Below, piece after piece: positions 1 to 8,992 of a stretch of DNA of 23,579 bases. The position numbers and the translations under genes are program-made. Source of the stretch: Haplomitrium mnioides (taxonomy: Eukaryota; Marchantiophyta; Haplomitriopsida; Calobryales); assembly GCA_049999725.1 (NCBI GenBank), contig JBNGIS010020109.1:1-23579 (forward strand), read 5' to 3'. Every line of letters starts with the position of its first letter. Position 1 is the stretch's first letter. The notes beneath the pieces were generated by a model that had not been told where the DNA came from, ran no database searches, and was given only the letters and a program-made list of their open reading frames with translations.

Positions 1-416
1 CCCTTAGTGATTTCCCAATTTTTCTTCACTACATTTTTTACCTTCAAAAACATAATTTTTTCCTCTCTAGACAATGGCCTCTTAGGGAAATGTTTCCGAC
101 ACTCCCAACCGAAGCCTTATAGGTATTCGGATGTTATCAAGGCTCTAGAGCCTCTCAAATTAGACTGGAAATGGTTAGTTAGTTATTGTTCCTTGACGGA
201 CCCGGATCATCATCTTTACCTTTTTGCAAGTGAAGGTGAAAAATTTTATTTAGGCATAGTAGTTCAAATTACTATGATCTGAGAAGGCAAGAAGGCAAAC
301 ATCGGGCTGCTTGTGCATGTCTAGGATTCAATAACGTTGTATTCTACAAATCGAAAGCGATTTGACTTTTCAGAATACAAGAAGAGAGACTTGTTTGCAG
401 CAAATCTACAGGCGTC

Positions 417-516
417 NNNNNNNNNNNNNNNNNNNNNNNNNNNNNNNNNNNNNNNNNNNNNNNNNNNNNNNNNNNNNNNNNNNNNNNNNNNNNNNNNNNN
501 NNNNNNNNNNNNNNNN
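417..516. other. Assembly gap of 100 N in exon 1 of copy 1
   Basis: Exactly 100 N, the usual placeholder length. It removes roughly the last 40 codons of exon 1; the exon resumes as EDGK just before a GT splice donor at 531. The true missing length is unknown. Confidence 0.98.
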
Positions 517-591
517 GGGAAGATGGAAAGGTGAGTTCGAAAACATTTTTTTCTTATTCATTTGTCATTATTTAGTTTTAACTCTTAGTAT

Positions 592-765
592 GTTCATGCG
601 AGCATGAACTTAGAGGTCCATGCGTGCAAGGACTTGGAGGTCCATGCGCGCATGGACCTCAGAGTACAAACGCGCATGGACCTCAGAGTCCAGACACGCA
701 TGGACCTCAGAGTCCAAGCACGCATGGACCTCAGAGTCCATGCTCGCATGGACTTCAATGTTAAA
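592..765. repeat. 24-bp palindromic tandem repeat in intron 1 of copy 1
   Basis: Seven units of exactly 24 bp within the 334-bp intron 531-864. The most regular unit is a perfect 24-bp palindrome at 637-660 with the core TCCATGCGCGCATGGA. The other dyad of each unit is close to GGACCTCAGAGTCC. The first unit has GTTCATGC-GA-GCATGAAC at 592-609, a variant in which both arms changed together. Because the unit is a multiple of three, long spurious reading frames run through it. Confidence 0.95.
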
Positions 766-1379
766 TTCACATTATTTCTTTCTAAGTTCTTGCTTTTCTT
801 TATGTCAGGTCATTATTTTATCTAATGCTAAATGTTTTTCTTGTTTCTTTTTCAGTTCACTCAGTTTCTTGCAGAGTTCGTCGATTCTTATAATGACGCA
901 AAGCAAATCGAGAGAGACTTCATCAAATTCACTATTTAGTTAAAAATTCTAAAGCCCAAGCAGAGCATCAACATTCAATCACTTGTGCCGTATCCGAGTG
1001 CGACAACATTTTTAGCACACGCAATAGCGACTTCTTCATACAAGAAGAGAAAGGAGCCGGAATCCAGCGAGGCTCAAAAGAAAAAAAAACCGATGCAGAA
1101 GAAAAAGAAACCAACACCGGTCGTTGAGGAGGAGCTTGCCCTTCTAAATCTACGACAAAGTTAATCTCGTCGACGCCCTCTTCTCCTATGGCAAGTAGCT
1201 CGGGGGGGGAGTCAGAGAAGAAGCCTGCGCCAATTCAAGCTCCTGTATCTAGATCGAAGAGGCAATCCCACAAGGGGTTACGGACATTTCAAGAAACGGA
1301 GCAAGTTGATCCTCAGACAATTTCTGAGGAAGATAAAAACAAAATTAGGGAATCTGTAATCCAGCGGTGCAGAGTCCGT

Positions 1380-1790
1380 GAGGAAACAATCACAATAAGG
1401 CTGGAGAACCTGAATTTGCCAAAGCCTGGAATGGACAACTGGGGTCCATTCCAAATTCAGAGATTGAACGAGGATTTTGTGGAATTGTTGGCGCAAAGAA
1501 TGTTGACGAACAAATATGCGCATTCTTTCTTCAATGTTGTTGTAGACCCGAGGTGTGGTCTGAAGGATAAGTCAGAGTTTGACATCCGAAACCCTGACAA
1601 GTATCATTACGAGATTGCTGGAGGCAATCACAGTGCTGCAGTAAGGCAGATATTGATTACAAAATATGAAGTGAAGAATCCCGCCTTGTCGCTGTGCAAT
1701 TGTTATGTGTACGTGGGTCTGACACCAAGGCTCAAATATTTGCCACATATGACAATTACGACCAGAGGTACAGGCTTGAGATTACATCTA
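1380..1790 (+). other. ParB/sulfiredoxin-like domain, copy 1
   Basis: This part of exon 2 is readable up to the frameshift near 1725. The pattern fits ParB N-terminal domains: a strand-like start (TITIRLENLNLP), a helix ending RLNEDFVELLAQRM, a strand NVVVDP, and the signature EIAGGNHSAAVRQILI, comparable to the G-G/E-x-H/R-x-x-A motif of ParB and Srx. The sulfiredoxin catalytic cysteine is absent from the motif, so a ParB-type nucleotide- or DNA-related role is likelier than peroxiredoxin repair. ParB-like domains joined to DNA methyltransferases are known from phage and bacterial proteins. The assignment is from the motif alone. Confidence 0.6.
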
Positions 1791-2383
1791 TTCAAAAGGT
1801 CTAATATTGGCATCAGCGTTTTGTCGAAAGTAGAATGGTTTCATCCCAAAAATTTAAAAGGGAGCTAGTGTTAGAAACCTTGGAGATCAAACCAAAGTCC
1901 AAGCTTGAGAAGACCGTGACTTCTCAAGACAACTGGTTTCAACTGGCATTTAGAAGCGGAGAGCTTTGGGAGTTGCAGCAGAGCATTTTTTCAATGTGGG
2001 AGAAGAACCTCGTGAAAGGTCAGAAGCCTAAGGCCAAAGGATCCCTAAGGATGAAAGACATGAAGTGGATGCCTTGGAGGTCTCTTCAGGGTCTTTTAGA
2101 CAAAGTAAAGATATTAGTTTTGAAGCGGGTGGAAGCCGGAGAGCTTTCGATGGATGAAATGTCTCAAGAGCCAGAGAGACACAAGGTTTTGGCGGTAATG
2201 GTGAAGGGTTTTTGTTCAAAGGTTTTTTGCGATTCTTGAGAAGAGGCTAGAGAGGAGTACCCTCTTCACATGGAAGAGTCGAAGATGTCTTCTTTTTATT
2301 CAATTTTCGAGAAGCTTTTGGTAATTCCTTTCTTTGGATCTTTAATTTATCATTTGTCTTTGCATTTCATTTTTTATAAATTT

Positions 2384-2722
2384 ATGTCGATGTCCAAGCG
2401 CGCTTGGGCTTGGAAGTCCATGCGCGCATAGACTTCGAAGTTCAGGTGCGCAGGAACATTGATGTCCATGTGCGCATGGACTTCGATGTCCAGACGTGTA
2501 GTGACATTGAAGTTCTTGAGCGCTTGAACTTCGAAGTCCATGCGCGAATGGCTTTCAAAGTCCATGCGCGCATGGACTTCGATGTCCTTGCACGCAGAGA
2601 CTTCGAGTCGAAGCGCGCATGGACTTCGATGTTCATACGCGCATGGACTTCGAAGTTCACGCGGGCAGAAACTCCGATGTCTATGCGCGCATGGGCATAA
2701 AAGTCCATACTCTCATGGTTTT
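2384..2722. repeat. 24-bp palindromic tandem repeat in intron 2 of copy 1
   Basis: About 13-14 units of 24 bp fill most of the 452-bp intron 2321-2772. Consensus halves are ATGCGCGCAT and GGACTTCGAAGTCC, each its own reverse complement, so both strands read nearly alike. Positions 2558-2579 form a perfect 22-bp palindrome. Variants keep pairing, for example CCAAGCGCGCTTGG near 2394 and TTGAGCGCTTGAA near 2516. Confidence 0.95.
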
Positions 2723-3060
2723 AACCTTTCAATGTTTTTGTTTTCTAATGTTTATGTTTTTATTTTTTTCAGAGGGACAAAACTTTCAAGCAGCAGAGAG
2801 CAAAGAAACTTACAGCAGTTGTGAAAGGAAGAAAGAAGTCTGGGGTCGAGGAATCCCCCGAAGAACAAGACCAGCCTTCGACGTTGGTCTCTTACCCTCC
2901 GGCTTTTCTTCTCCAGTACCAGAAGGCCATGGAGTGGAAAGCACGGCAGCAAAGTGGTGCTACATCTCTCACAATAGAAGGAGTTGTGAGAGATGAAGAA
3001 AAAGATTTATTATCTTATGTGGAAGGTCTCAACGTGGCGTTTTATCAAGTCCACGGGGAG

Positions 3061-3840
3061 GCCAATGTGAGGCAATTAAAGGGCCTTGTGAAACCTCGGT
3101 GTTTCACATTGGCTATTGCTGATATTCCTTACGGTTATAACATAAAGGAATGTAAGCATGATGATTCGGAGCCATTTTCAAAAGATGACATTTTCGACAT
3201 TGTATCATCTTTTGCAGCAATAACTACTTCGGAGTTTTGGTCCTTTGTAATTATACATTCTTCGCAGCAATTTGGCATCATGGAGGATGCCCTTTCTGAA
3301 GTCTGTTGTGCAATTGATCACGGCATCTGGTGAGTTGTTCTTTCATTTTTCTTTTTTTGATTTCTTTGTTTTTGATTTCTCTTGTATTTTTGTTACAATA
3401 TTTGATACGGTTGTTTATCTTTTTGTAGAGACAAAAGCAATATACATCATTCTAGTGGTCCTAGAATTGCACATGCCCACGAGTACTGGACAGTGGGCTA
3501 TTGGACAAAGGAGGGAAAGAGGAGCATGCGTCATTTTAACTTGCAAGCTTCTTTTGCAACCGGACTTCTTTGGCAACCAATGCGGAGTGTTTTTAGCTAC
3601 CCTACAGTTTCTACCAAGCTTAAACATCCAGGAGATGATGCTCTTATGAATGTTTATCAGAAACCACAGGCTTTGTATAACTTTTTTATTGACAGAGCAA
3701 GATTGGATCCTTGATCTCTACTTTGGGTCTAGCACAGGCCTTGTCTGTGCTCTTAAGTTGATCCAAAATTGCATCGCCGTAGAATATAGTAGACGTCAGT
3801 CTACTTATATTCCTCAGAGGGTTTTGAAGATGGCGTCCTT
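3061..3840 (+). other. DNA N6/N4 methyltransferase domain, copy 1
   Basis: Spans exons 3 and 4. The catalytic-type motif ADIPYGY lies at 3118-3138, corresponding to D/S-P-P-Y of amino methyltransferases, with isoleucine where proline is usual. About 190 codons later comes DLYFGSSTG at 3713-3739, then NCIAVEYSRRQ, matching the SAM-binding DPFxGSGT...GIExxxxY block. The order catalytic motif then SAM motif is that of the beta-type enzymes (D12/N6/N4 group). A 99-bp intron (3330-3428) separates the motifs. In this copy the codon split by that intron reads TGA. An 11-bp deletion relative to copy 2, near 3692, throws the frame just before the SAM motif. I am fairly confident of the family; the target base is not predictable. 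Confidence 0.75.
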
Positions 3841-4062
3841 GCCATCCAATATGACTGAGTCACAGATAGTTTTTGCGTACCAAAGGAACTTGTTCCTCCT
3901 GGTACTGCTGGTGCTTCTGGTGACTCTGTAGTTATATCGGGGACTTGAAAGTCTCGACAGGATTCTCTAGCGGCTGCAGTTGCTCAGCCTATAGATTTAG
4001 ATGAGACAGTTCCTTTTGAAGAGGAGAGAGTTTGAGAATGTCTTTGTACAATTTGCAGCAAT

Positions 4063-4068
4063 AATAAA
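4063..4068 (+). promoter_or_regulatory. Possible polyadenylation signal, copy 1
   Basis: AATAAA 28 bp after the last in-frame stop at 4035. The second copy has the same signal at the matching place (23036-23041), which supports both gene ends. Confidence 0.5.
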
Positions 4069-4244
4069 ATTTATTTTTTCCAAATCATTTTTTGTAAAAG
4101 TTTCATCTTGTTGCTCTTTCAATCTACTACAAGTCTTTTCATCAAGATTCAGTTTATTGCCCCTAAGAATAAGTTGACCTTTTTGATAGTCCAAGAATGG
4201 TTTGAACTTAATTTCTAATCTTAGAATAATTTGGAGTCTTTGCA

Positions 4245-4625
4245 CATTGTTTAGTGTCTTTGCGCATTAAGGCTTTGTAGTTCTTGTTCGGTTTCCCTGT
4301 GCGCTTAAGCTGTATGGTTGTTGTTCAGAGTCCTTGCACCCGTTGGTCAAAGGGCTCTTGTTCAATGTCTATGCTTGCATAGGCTGCAGGGTTCTTCTTT
4401 AGACGCTTGGCGTGTTTTGGCTGTAGGATTCTAGTTGAAAGTCCATGCGTGCATGGCTTCGTTGTTCTTGTTTAGAGTCTAAGCACACAGAGGATTTAGG
4501 ATTCTTGTTCAGAGTCTATGCGTGCATAGGCCTTACGGTTCTAGTTTGGAGTCTATGCTTCCATAGACTTTGTTGGCTACGATGCTCAAAGTCAGGTTTA
4601 AAGTCCTTACCAGAATAGACATTTA
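4245..4625. repeat. Dispersed palindromic repeat 3' of copy 1
   Basis: About seven degenerate units of roughly 40-60 bp, each with a GCGC- or TGCAT-centred dyad followed by GGYTNTRNGGTTCTTGTT-like DNA. Clear hairpins: GTCTATG-CTTC-CATAGAC at 4551-4568, TCCATGCGTGCATGG near 4442, TCTATGCGTGCATAGG near 4515. The motif is the same as in the introns but the period is longer and looser. Confidence 0.8.
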
Positions 4626-4952
4626 CGTTTTCTTGTAGTTTTTTTCTACCGAAAGATATATATTTTATTTTCTTTTTGTTGAATTTAATTTATTCACAAT
4701 AGTGTCAAGTTTTTTCAAAATATTTGAATAACCAAATTTTTTTCTTTAAAGTTTTATTTTTAAAAAAATATTTGAAATATAATCTAAATAGAAAATATGC
4801 ATTAATTGTTCATAAAAAACAATTTTTTTTCGAAAAGAAGATTTTAGTCTTAAATTTGATGTCTTTGAATGACAAATCTTTGAAAAAAAAATTTTGACTG
4901 CCAAGTGAAACATGAACTCAGTAGCGGTTCTTAGTTCAATGTAGCGGTTGTT
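4626..4952. other. AT-rich spacer
   Basis: Runs of A and T with no reading frame, splice pattern or repeat that I can support. It contains the short direct repeat GTAGCGGTT at about 4921 and 4941. Confidence 0.6.
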
Positions 4953-5535
4953 TAAAAATAAACTTTATGCAATTTGAAAAAAGGAAAATTTATTTGACTT
5001 AAAATAAATAATAATTTCAAGAAGCGAAACACAAGATTTGCTAACGAAGGTAAACCAGAACACATCCTTTGAGCATTTAGGATGAGTGGAGACAACAACA
5101 GATCCTATATATATGCATATAAGACCATTATAACGACACCAATATCATGGCTTGTTGTGACTGTTGTGGCAACTGGTTTTAAAAGAACAAATCCTACACA
5201 TGTATATGATTTGCAAACAACAAAAACAATTCTTGCTATTGTTTTTCTTGACAAGGGCTATTGATTTAAAGCAAAAAAAACAAAACTTGTTGCAAAGCTA
5301 AGATCACCACCAAGTATCAAATTCATTTTCTCGCTTTATTCGACTATAGACAAGATTAAAATTGAAACTTAAAACAACAAACCCAATGCTCGCATAGACT
5401 CTCTTCTCACAACTCAAGTTGCTAAGAATTATTTGACTCAAATCTTGTTTGTTGAACAGCTTAACAAAAAGAGTATCTTTTGGCTCTAAGTTGAGAAAAC
5501 ATGGCATCTATAGAACTAAGCTTTGAGCTTAGAGG
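4953..5535. repeat. Duplicated segment, left copy (partner 17504-18065)
   Basis: Clearly alignable over roughly 570 bp with 17504-18065 in the same orientation. Shared landmarks: CAGAACACATCCTTT, then AATATCATGGCTTGTTGTGA, then GATCACCACCAAGTATC / GGTCACCACCAAGTATC, and finally GTTGAGAAAACA. In the right copy it lies between exon-like DNA and the DUF7869-like exon of the minus-strand pseudogene, so it may be an intron or neighbouring part of that gene. A minus-strand frame of 67 codons (5304-5507) in this copy is broken by several stops in the other, so I do not call it a gene. Confidence 0.75.
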
Positions 5536-5584
5536 AAAAATCATGGATTAACCAAAGATGTCAAAAGAAGAGAAAATTTGTTAC

Positions 5585-5990
5585 CTTTGTCGGACTCCAA
5601 GATAGATTTTTCTCGCAAAGATTTTATTTCTTTGCATGTTTCATAAACAACAAATCTATTGCTTTTTGGAATTTTTATATTTGGAAAATGAGTTCTCTAA
5701 TGTTTTGTAAAACCCAAGAAACTAAGAATACCATCAAGATCTTTCTCTTTCAAATAAGTTGTGTAGTAGTCATAAACTTTCCATTTTGTAAAATTATTGG
5801 GCAAGCTATCAACTTCATGAGTGGGCATTCTCTTGCAGTGTCTCTAAAAAAACAATCCATCCACTTACACACAAAAACTCCTTTAGCAGATATTTCTCTT
5901 TTTCCAAAAATGTCTATAGGATATGTGTTTTTGAGATTTTGAATCTCTTTGATTCTATAATTCTCTACTAATAATATTAATTTGAAGGCT
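5585..5990 (-). pseudogene. Exon-like remnant, minus strand, unidentified
   Basis: Reading the minus strand gives fragmentary but protein-like text in two or three frames: a stretch beginning NLKNTYPIDIFGKREISAKG and, after a frame change, KSNRFVVYETCKEIKSLREK, ending before a good splice donor (AAAG|GTAACA, exon end at 5585). It sits just upstream, on the minus strand, of the duplicated segment 4953-5535, as the 5' exon of the DUF7869-like gene does at the right-hand copy. It may therefore be a fragment of a related gene, but I recognise no domain and the sequence does not align with 18066-18765. Confidence 0.35.
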
Positions 5991-7062
5991 CTTCTATAGA
6001 CAAAAGTACCACAAAGCAGAGTAAATAGATTATCAACAATGGACTATTTTCTCTTAGTATTCCGCACTGCAGTATGATATCTCGATTCTTCATCCTTTGT
6101 CAAAAGTACGTTTCTCTCACAATTTTCAAAAAAGTTGTATTGCACAACGACAAGCAATTATTTTGACAACATGAAGAATAGCCACTACTTTAAATTAAGA
6201 ATATGCTACTCAAAACAGGTTTTTTTTTGGGGAAAAATTATGATTTTTTGAATTCAAAAAACATAAAAAAAACGAGGTTTTTTTAAAAAACAAAAATTAC
6301 AAGAGTTTTTTTATTTGCTTTTGGCCAATTCAACAAGCATGATAGAGCAAGAGTCAATTTCTTTTGCAAAATCAATCAATATTATTAGTTTTTTTGAAAA
6401 TATAAGAAAACTCGAATTTGATGAAAAGCATAAAAATTATGGTAAGTTTTCACCAAAAAAGTGCATTTATCATTGATTACAATTCTAAGCCTAAAAGTTG
6501 AAATACACATCACAAGAAACTATTTTGAAATATGTTTGATTACAAAAACTCTAGGCGCACATAGACATGGTGCTCTTTCAAACTTTTTTGTTGGAAAAAA
6601 ATTACAAAACATGAAGAAAAAGCATGAGGGGACTAGAAGTCAAGAGAATGAGTTTGCATTGTTTAACATAAAAACGAAGAAAACAAAACATTGCATGGAT
6701 GTAGGAGCTTTATTTTAAAGTTCAAGAAAGAAGGAAGCTTTCACTTGTAGTTGAAAATCCATGCAATCAAAAGTTAACGTGGGCTTTCAAAAAGGTTTTA
6801 GCATTTAAAAATATTTTATAATTCAATGAAACATATACACAAACGTATCATAGTTCAGAATCAAAAAGACAGTAGCTAAAGAGACTCAATTAAGATTGTA
6901 AACAAGAAACATCTCCAAGCTTTAGACTTGATTCAACCAAACAAAGGTCTTAAGATCTACAAAAGAGTCTATAACTTGTGTACAAAAAAGTTGTAATTGG
7001 TAGTCTTTGTATAAAGAAGCTTGAGGGTTGTATTTGAGAAGTAGAACTTGTGGAAGGCTTGG
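5991..7062. other. AT-rich region without recognisable genes
   Basis: Long A/T runs, no convincing coding frame on either strand. The 85-codon frame at 6461-6718 has no recognisable domain. One isolated GGCGCACATAGAC near 6553 resembles the dispersed palindromic motif. Confidence 0.5.
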
Positions 7063-7226
7063 ACTTCCACCCCAAAGTTTATGTGCGCATAGGAATCCAA
7101 GCTCAACATCTAAACACTCCACCCCAAAGTCTCTGTGCGCTTAGGAATCCAAACTCATCATGTAAACACTCCACCCCAAAGTCTGTGTGCGAATAGGAAT
7201 CCAAACTCACGATCTGAGCATTCCAC
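7063..7226. repeat. 52-bp tandem repeat, three units plus a partial
   Basis: Units begin at 7063, 7115, 7167 and (partial) 7219, exactly 52 bp apart. Each contains CACTCCACCCCAAAGTCT, then a TGTGCGCATAGG-type core and ATCCAAACTCA. The GTGCGCATA core is again a form of the dispersed palindromic motif. A single related TCTATACGTGCATAGGG follows near 7306. Confidence 0.9.
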
Positions 7227-7805
7227 AACAAAGACTAACAAGAACCTAGGTTTTAGGTTCCGCAAAAGAGTTTTTGTATGTTGTACGTTTTGCTTACGAA
7301 TCAAAGTCTATACGTGCATAGGGTTCACACTTCTACAACTGAGGATACAGACAAACTCTACGTATGCAAAACATTTCGATTTCTAATTTGGAATCTAAAA
7401 GTAAAAATGGGTACAAAGCTCTACATCTGAGTCAAACAACGCTAAAAGTTTTAAATTTAACATCAAAGTTCTAACAAGAGAAAAACAATTAGTCAATTTA
7501 GGCAGATGCTTTAGAGAGACAAATACCTTAAACTCTTCTAGAAAACAATAAAGTTGGGAACAAAATACTTACATTTTGGAGAAGAAAATATTTTTACAAA
7601 GCAAATAAAAAATATTAACTAAAGATTTAAGTTTCATTTATAGAGAATAACATTCAACTTGGAATAATTTACAAATAAAAAAGTTCAAGTTGGCAGAAAA
7701 ATTCAACAAGTTGCTTCAAAAGATTCTCAAGTACTTTTTTAAAAATAATCTTTAATTACAATATACTTGAAAATACGAACTATAGAACAAAATTCTTGAA
7801 TGACT
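7227..7805. other. AT-rich stretch 3' of the DUF7869-like pseudogene
   Basis: No supported gene. On the minus strand it lies just downstream of the last reading frame of the pseudogene and may include its 3' untranslated region. Confidence 0.4.
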
Positions 7806-8861
7806 TTAGTCACTTGTCTCGACTTCTTTGGATTCAGCTTCAGAACATTCATGAAGGTTTGCTTGATCTGTCTCAGTGTTAATGAGAGTGATTGAATCTC
7901 TTTGAAATATTTTAGGATTGAGGGTTTTTTGTCTTTCATACTCAAATAGATTTTCTTTAATGGTAGCTAGAGTGGTTTTTCTCAATTGGTTATTTTGGGT
8001 AAGAAGAAAATCAAAAGAAAAAATCATGATTTGTGTCACATCAAGTACATCAATATGTAACTTGGATTTATGGTTCCCTTTTGTTGCTGCTATTTTTCTA
8101 GGAAGTATTGTTCAGAAAATACATCTTCAACCAAACAAGCAAACTATTGAACTCATACTCGTTTTGGGTTTGGGGGATCTTCCTCACCAAATGACAAAAA
8201 TTTGAGAACTTTGGCAACCCAAAATGGTCTGCCATTTGGATCCAAAGATGCAACAACACAAATAAACATTCTAGCTTTTATCTCATGTAGATTGCCAAAT
8301 TTATGCCCGTATCGAGTATTGTGAAAAAGAGTCATTTCTCACGGTCTAGGTGCTCCATCATAGATTGCTCAACATGTAGAAAGTATTTGTTGTATCGGAG
8401 TATCTTCTTCTGACTGTTGAGCATCAAGCTGAGAATTTAGACAAACATTTTGAGAATCATTACAAGTGTTTAACTGTTGTAAAGATGGAAAGGTAAATTT
8501 TGCTTTGAGTCCTCGTCTTTTTTTTTTCAAAGATGTAGGCTGCAATCTCTTGTTGGGCAAGGAAAAAGTCATTCCACCGTTGAATATCAGAATCTGTAAA
8601 GAACTTGTAACAACTCTCACTTATAATATCTTTTATTGCAAAGAGCACTTTCTTGGCATCAACTTCTCTTTCTTCCTTTTGAGATCTATTGATCTCAAAA
8701 TATGGCTTGAGAAAAATTAACATTGAACTCAAAATTTCTCTGTCCACTTCAAGTAGGCACTTGAGTTGATAGATACCATCCACAGATAGCCAAAATTCAT
8801 TTGTTGAAATCTATTTGTTCCAAGTCTTTGCAGTGGAATCATTTAACTAGAACTTGAATTG
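7806..8861 (-). pseudogene. DUF7869-like transposase-related pseudogene, 3' part
   Basis: The downstream half of a minus-strand gene cut by the copia element. It resumes at the insertion with FKF then LNDSTAKTWNK, and runs on through DGIYQLKCLLEVDREIL to ARMFICVVASLDPNGRPFW and VAKVLKF, a PFWVAKV block typical of the C-terminal part of plant DUF7869-type proteins. The last frames, ending at 7806, have no recognisable domain. Breaks: TAG at 8847-8849 and 8811-8813, a frameshift in a T run near 8517-8527, TGA at 8369-8371 and 8339-8341, further stops around 8050-8160. The two TAG and two TGA codons just listed are each explained by one C-to-T change on the coding strand (CAG or CGA). The family role is unproven; the proteins resemble domesticated or mobile-element transposases. 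Confidence 0.65.
8857..8861. repeat. Target-site duplication AATTG, left
   Basis: AATTG directly flanks the left LTR and is repeated exactly at 16661-16665 after the right LTR. Five bp is the usual size for copia integrases. Confidence 0.95.
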
Positions 8862-8981
8862 TGTTATTGCATGAGCACCGCACATACACATGAGAGCTTC
8901 CAAGAGTGAGAGTAAAATAGAATGAATAAATGGAATGAGAGTATAGCTCCTAATATAGGGTTATATATGGTCCTTATAACA
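8862..8981 (-). repeat. 3' LTR of the copia element (120 bp)
   Basis: Begins TGTTAT and ends ATAACA, a short inverted terminal repeat with the TG...CA ends of LTRs. Differs from the other LTR by 11 substitutions, all transitions, no indel. A TATATAA box on the minus strand lies at 8961-8967. At 120 bp it is very short for copia. Confidence 0.97.
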
Positions 8982-8992
8982 CTCTCCCTTAG
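8982..8992 (-). other. Polypurine tract
   Basis: On the minus strand reads TAAGGGAGAG immediately before the 3' LTR, the expected position and composition for plus-strand priming. Confidence 0.8.

Larger units (their letters stand above)
74..4035 (+). pseudogene. ParB-like/DNA amino-methyltransferase pseudogene, copy 1
   Basis: Four exons can be traced by comparison with the second copy: 74-530, 865-2320, 2773-3329 and 3429-4035, all with GT...AG introns in matching places. Order of parts: an N-terminal domain I do not recognise (motif WLVSYCSL near 176-199), a lysine-rich linker (about 1040-1130), a ParB/sulfiredoxin-like domain (about 1380-1790), a charged helical middle region, then a methyltransferase domain (about 3060-3840). 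The family's role would be sequence-guided methylation of adenine N6 or cytosine N4 in DNA; this is inferred from motifs. Lesions: TAG at 83-85 (fourth codon), a 1-bp loss near 100, TGA at 280-282, TAG at 937-939, a frameshift near 1142, another near 1725, a stop at the exon 3/4 junction, an 11-bp loss near 3692 and TGA near 3954. The start was chosen because the second copy has an ATG at the matching place. A 100-N gap hides part of exon 1. Confidence 0.8.

Noticed and set aside
604-943. Open frames of about 70-110 codons with MDLRVQ/AWTSES repeats, and similar ones at 2374-2708 on both strands
   Set aside because: They are produced by the 24-bp palindromic intronic repeats, whose length is a multiple of three; they lie between clear splice sites.
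1380-1790. Sulfiredoxin enzyme rather than ParB-like domain
   Set aside because: The catalytic cysteine of the sulfiredoxin GCHR motif is absent (GGNHSAA instead).
2384-2722. CRISPR-like array
   Set aside because: Units abut with no unique spacers, the host is eukaryotic by its introns, and no cas-like gene is present.
74-4035. Bacterial or phage contamination carrying the methyltransferase
   Set aside because: Three GT...AG introns are conserved between two copies, and plant transposable elements lie in the same contig.
5523-5942. 139-codon plus-strand reading frame
   Set aside because: No domain or codon pattern supports it; the opposite strand over the same region reads more like degraded coding sequence with a splice donor.
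8862-8981. The 120-bp repeats as a MITE rather than LTRs
   Set aside because: Direct orientation, an adjoining primer binding site and polypurine tract, copia pol between them and one shared 5-bp target duplication outside the pair all identify LTRs.
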